From the NCBI RefSeq assembly GCF_025821625.1, contig NZ_JACKSH010000123.1, positions 1 through 43,254 on the forward strand: a stretch of DNA of 43,254 nucleotides, written 5' to 3'. Position numbers and translations under genes: made by a program. Origin of the DNA: Mycolicibacterium pyrenivorans (GTDB lineage Bacteria; Actinomycetota; Actinomycetes; Mycobacteriales; Mycobacteriaceae). The notes under the pieces were generated by a model, which saw only the letters and a list, made by a program, of their open reading frames with translations, made no database searches and had not been told where the DNA came from. Below are positions 42,357 through 43,254 of this stretch, piece after piece; within the stretch, counting starts at the first letter, position 1; the number at the start of each line of letters is the position of its first letter.

Positions 42357-43184
42357 ATGGCACCGGACGGCGAGCGACAGGACAGATGGTCGCGGCTGAC
42401 GGAGCCCGCGGTGGCGGTCCGCACGGAGCTGTATCGGCGCCGCGCCGCGGTGTTCGCCCGCCTCCCCGGCCCGGCGCAACAGGCCTGCCGGCTGATCGAG
42501 CGCACCGGCCGCGCGACCTTCGCAGCCCGGGTTCCCGGGCTGGCTGCAGAGGCTGCGCTGTTCACGTTGATCTCGTTGCCTGCGCTTCTGCTGGCTGTCA
42601 TCGGGTCGCTGGGCTTCGTCGCGGCTGCCCTGGGGCCGGAGGGGACGGGGCAACTACGCGAATTGGTTCTCGGTGTACCGCAGTCGTTTTTCTCCGATCC
42701 CACCTATGCCTCCTACGAGCGGATCGTGGACACCGTGCTCGCTGAGACACGCGGCGGAGTGGTCTCCATCGGCATCGGGCTCAGCATCTGGACCGGGTCG
42801 AGGGCAGTGAACCGCTACCTGGAGACGATCACGATCGCCTACGGCGTCGAGCCGCGATCGTCTTGGCGGCGACGCCTGTTGGCGCTGGGGCTGACGGTCG
42901 GGGCACTGCTGGGTGCCGTGGCGGTGCTGCCGCCGATGATCTTCGGGCCCCGCCTTGTGGAATGGCTGGCTCCTGACGCCGTCGCGGACACGACGCTGCG
43001 GATTCTGGACCTGATGTTCTGGCCCGGTGTGGTCCTTCTCGTGCTCGTCGGCCTGGCCACTCTCTATCACGTCGGGGTCCCCTGGCAGACCCCTTGGCGC
43101 CGTGACCTGCCGGGAGCGCTACTGGCGATGGTGTTGTGGCTGTTGGCGTCGGCCGGTTTAAGCCTGGATTCACCGATGAGGTAG
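42357..43184 (+). pseudogene. YihY/BrkB-family membrane protein, truncated at the 3' end
   Basis: About 275 residues are read before a TAG at 43182-43184. The first 268 follow the family: LAAEAALFTLISLPALLLAVIGSLGF, the loop RGGVVSIGIGLSIWTGSRAVNRYLETITIAYGVEPRSSW, LALGLTVGALLGAVAVLPP, and DLPGALLAMVLWLLASAGL, which normally opens the last helices. After SAGL the sequence changes abruptly to SLDSPMR and stops, leaving out the final membrane segments and C-terminal tail. At the breakpoint an IS1380-like end is seen (43163). The protein is probably non-functional. Confidence 0.75.
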
Positions 43185-43254
43185 GGATGGGAGGCGGGTT
43201 GTAACAGCGAAATGCCCTGTCGTGGTGAAAGAATGAGATTTCTCGAGGATCACA
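43163..43254. mobile_element. Probable left end of an IS1380-family insertion sequence
   Basis: At 43163 the brkB homology ends and CCTGGATTCACCGATGAGG begins, which resembles the IS1380-family terminal repeat (ISEcp1 begins CCTAGATTC). TTTAA at 43158-43162 just before it would fit a TA-rich target site. The last 90 bp have no CDS, as expected before a transposase start. The element itself is outside the window, so family and orientation are inferred. Confidence 0.45.

Overview
The window is high-G+C actinobacterial DNA from a Mycobacterium, most likely a rapidly growing environmental species (Mycolicibacterium type). Positions 1-26112 follow, in inverted orientation, the M. tuberculosis order Rv1084-Rv1059: thioredoxin-domain protein, mca, DUF4307 protein, greA, metB, pra, cbs, lipU, GDSL esterase, fadA3, Bax-inhibitor protein, echA9, echA8, Rv1069c, lpqV, two patatins, a cyclase-like protein and the Rv1059 oxidoreductase. 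Insertions relative to that order, as I recall it, are a GPP34 gene, an acyl-CoA dehydrogenase and an ehuBCDA-type uptake operon in the place of PE_PGRS19/20. The second half (26.2-43.2 kb) is less conserved and looks accessory.

Layout. 1-2957 (minus): mca and two downstream genes overlapping by a few bases; the last gene runs off the left edge. 3076-4948 (plus): DUF4307 protein, greA behind a structured leader, GPP34 protein. 4945-10717: metB, fadE, pra, cbs and lipU (thiol and sulfur amino-acid metabolism, lipid metabolism). 10913-17872: GDSL esterase, fadA3, echA9 and echA8 (thiolysis, valine degradation, enoyl-CoA hydration), Bax-inhibitor protein, Rv1069c hydrolase. 18285-21340: ectoine/hydroxyectoine-type ABC importer. 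21394-26112: lipoprotein LpqV, an ArsR-SRPBCC fusion with twin operators divergent from a patatin, a second patatin tail-to-tail with the first, an SRPBCC protein and an oxidoreductase behind a KstR-type operator. 26273-32634: proline-rich membrane protein, SCP-x-like thiolase, small secreted protein, and a C4-dicarboxylate module (dctA divergent from a CitA/CitB-type two-component system). 32652-38870: beta-propeller protein, an AT-rich gene-free block, two STAS proteins with a CsbD protein, a paralogue of the small secreted protein, an MFS exporter, two small ORFs and a DUF732 protein. 38982-43254: DUF427, GNAT and DUF1232 proteins, an amine-oxidase remnant, a ClC transporter and a BrkB-type gene that is cut off by what looks like the end of an IS1380-family element.

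Notable themes: several genes have a TANNNT box 6-8 nt before the start codon, the mycobacterial leaderless arrangement. Regulatory palindromes sit in the divergent promoters. The greA leader can form two mutually exclusive hairpins. I saw no tRNA, rRNA, CRISPR array or complete mobile element, and I did not find a clearly new multi-gene system. The best candidates for undescribed biology are the greA leader, the paired small secreted proteins, the AT-rich block near 33.9 kb and the STAS/CsbD cluster.
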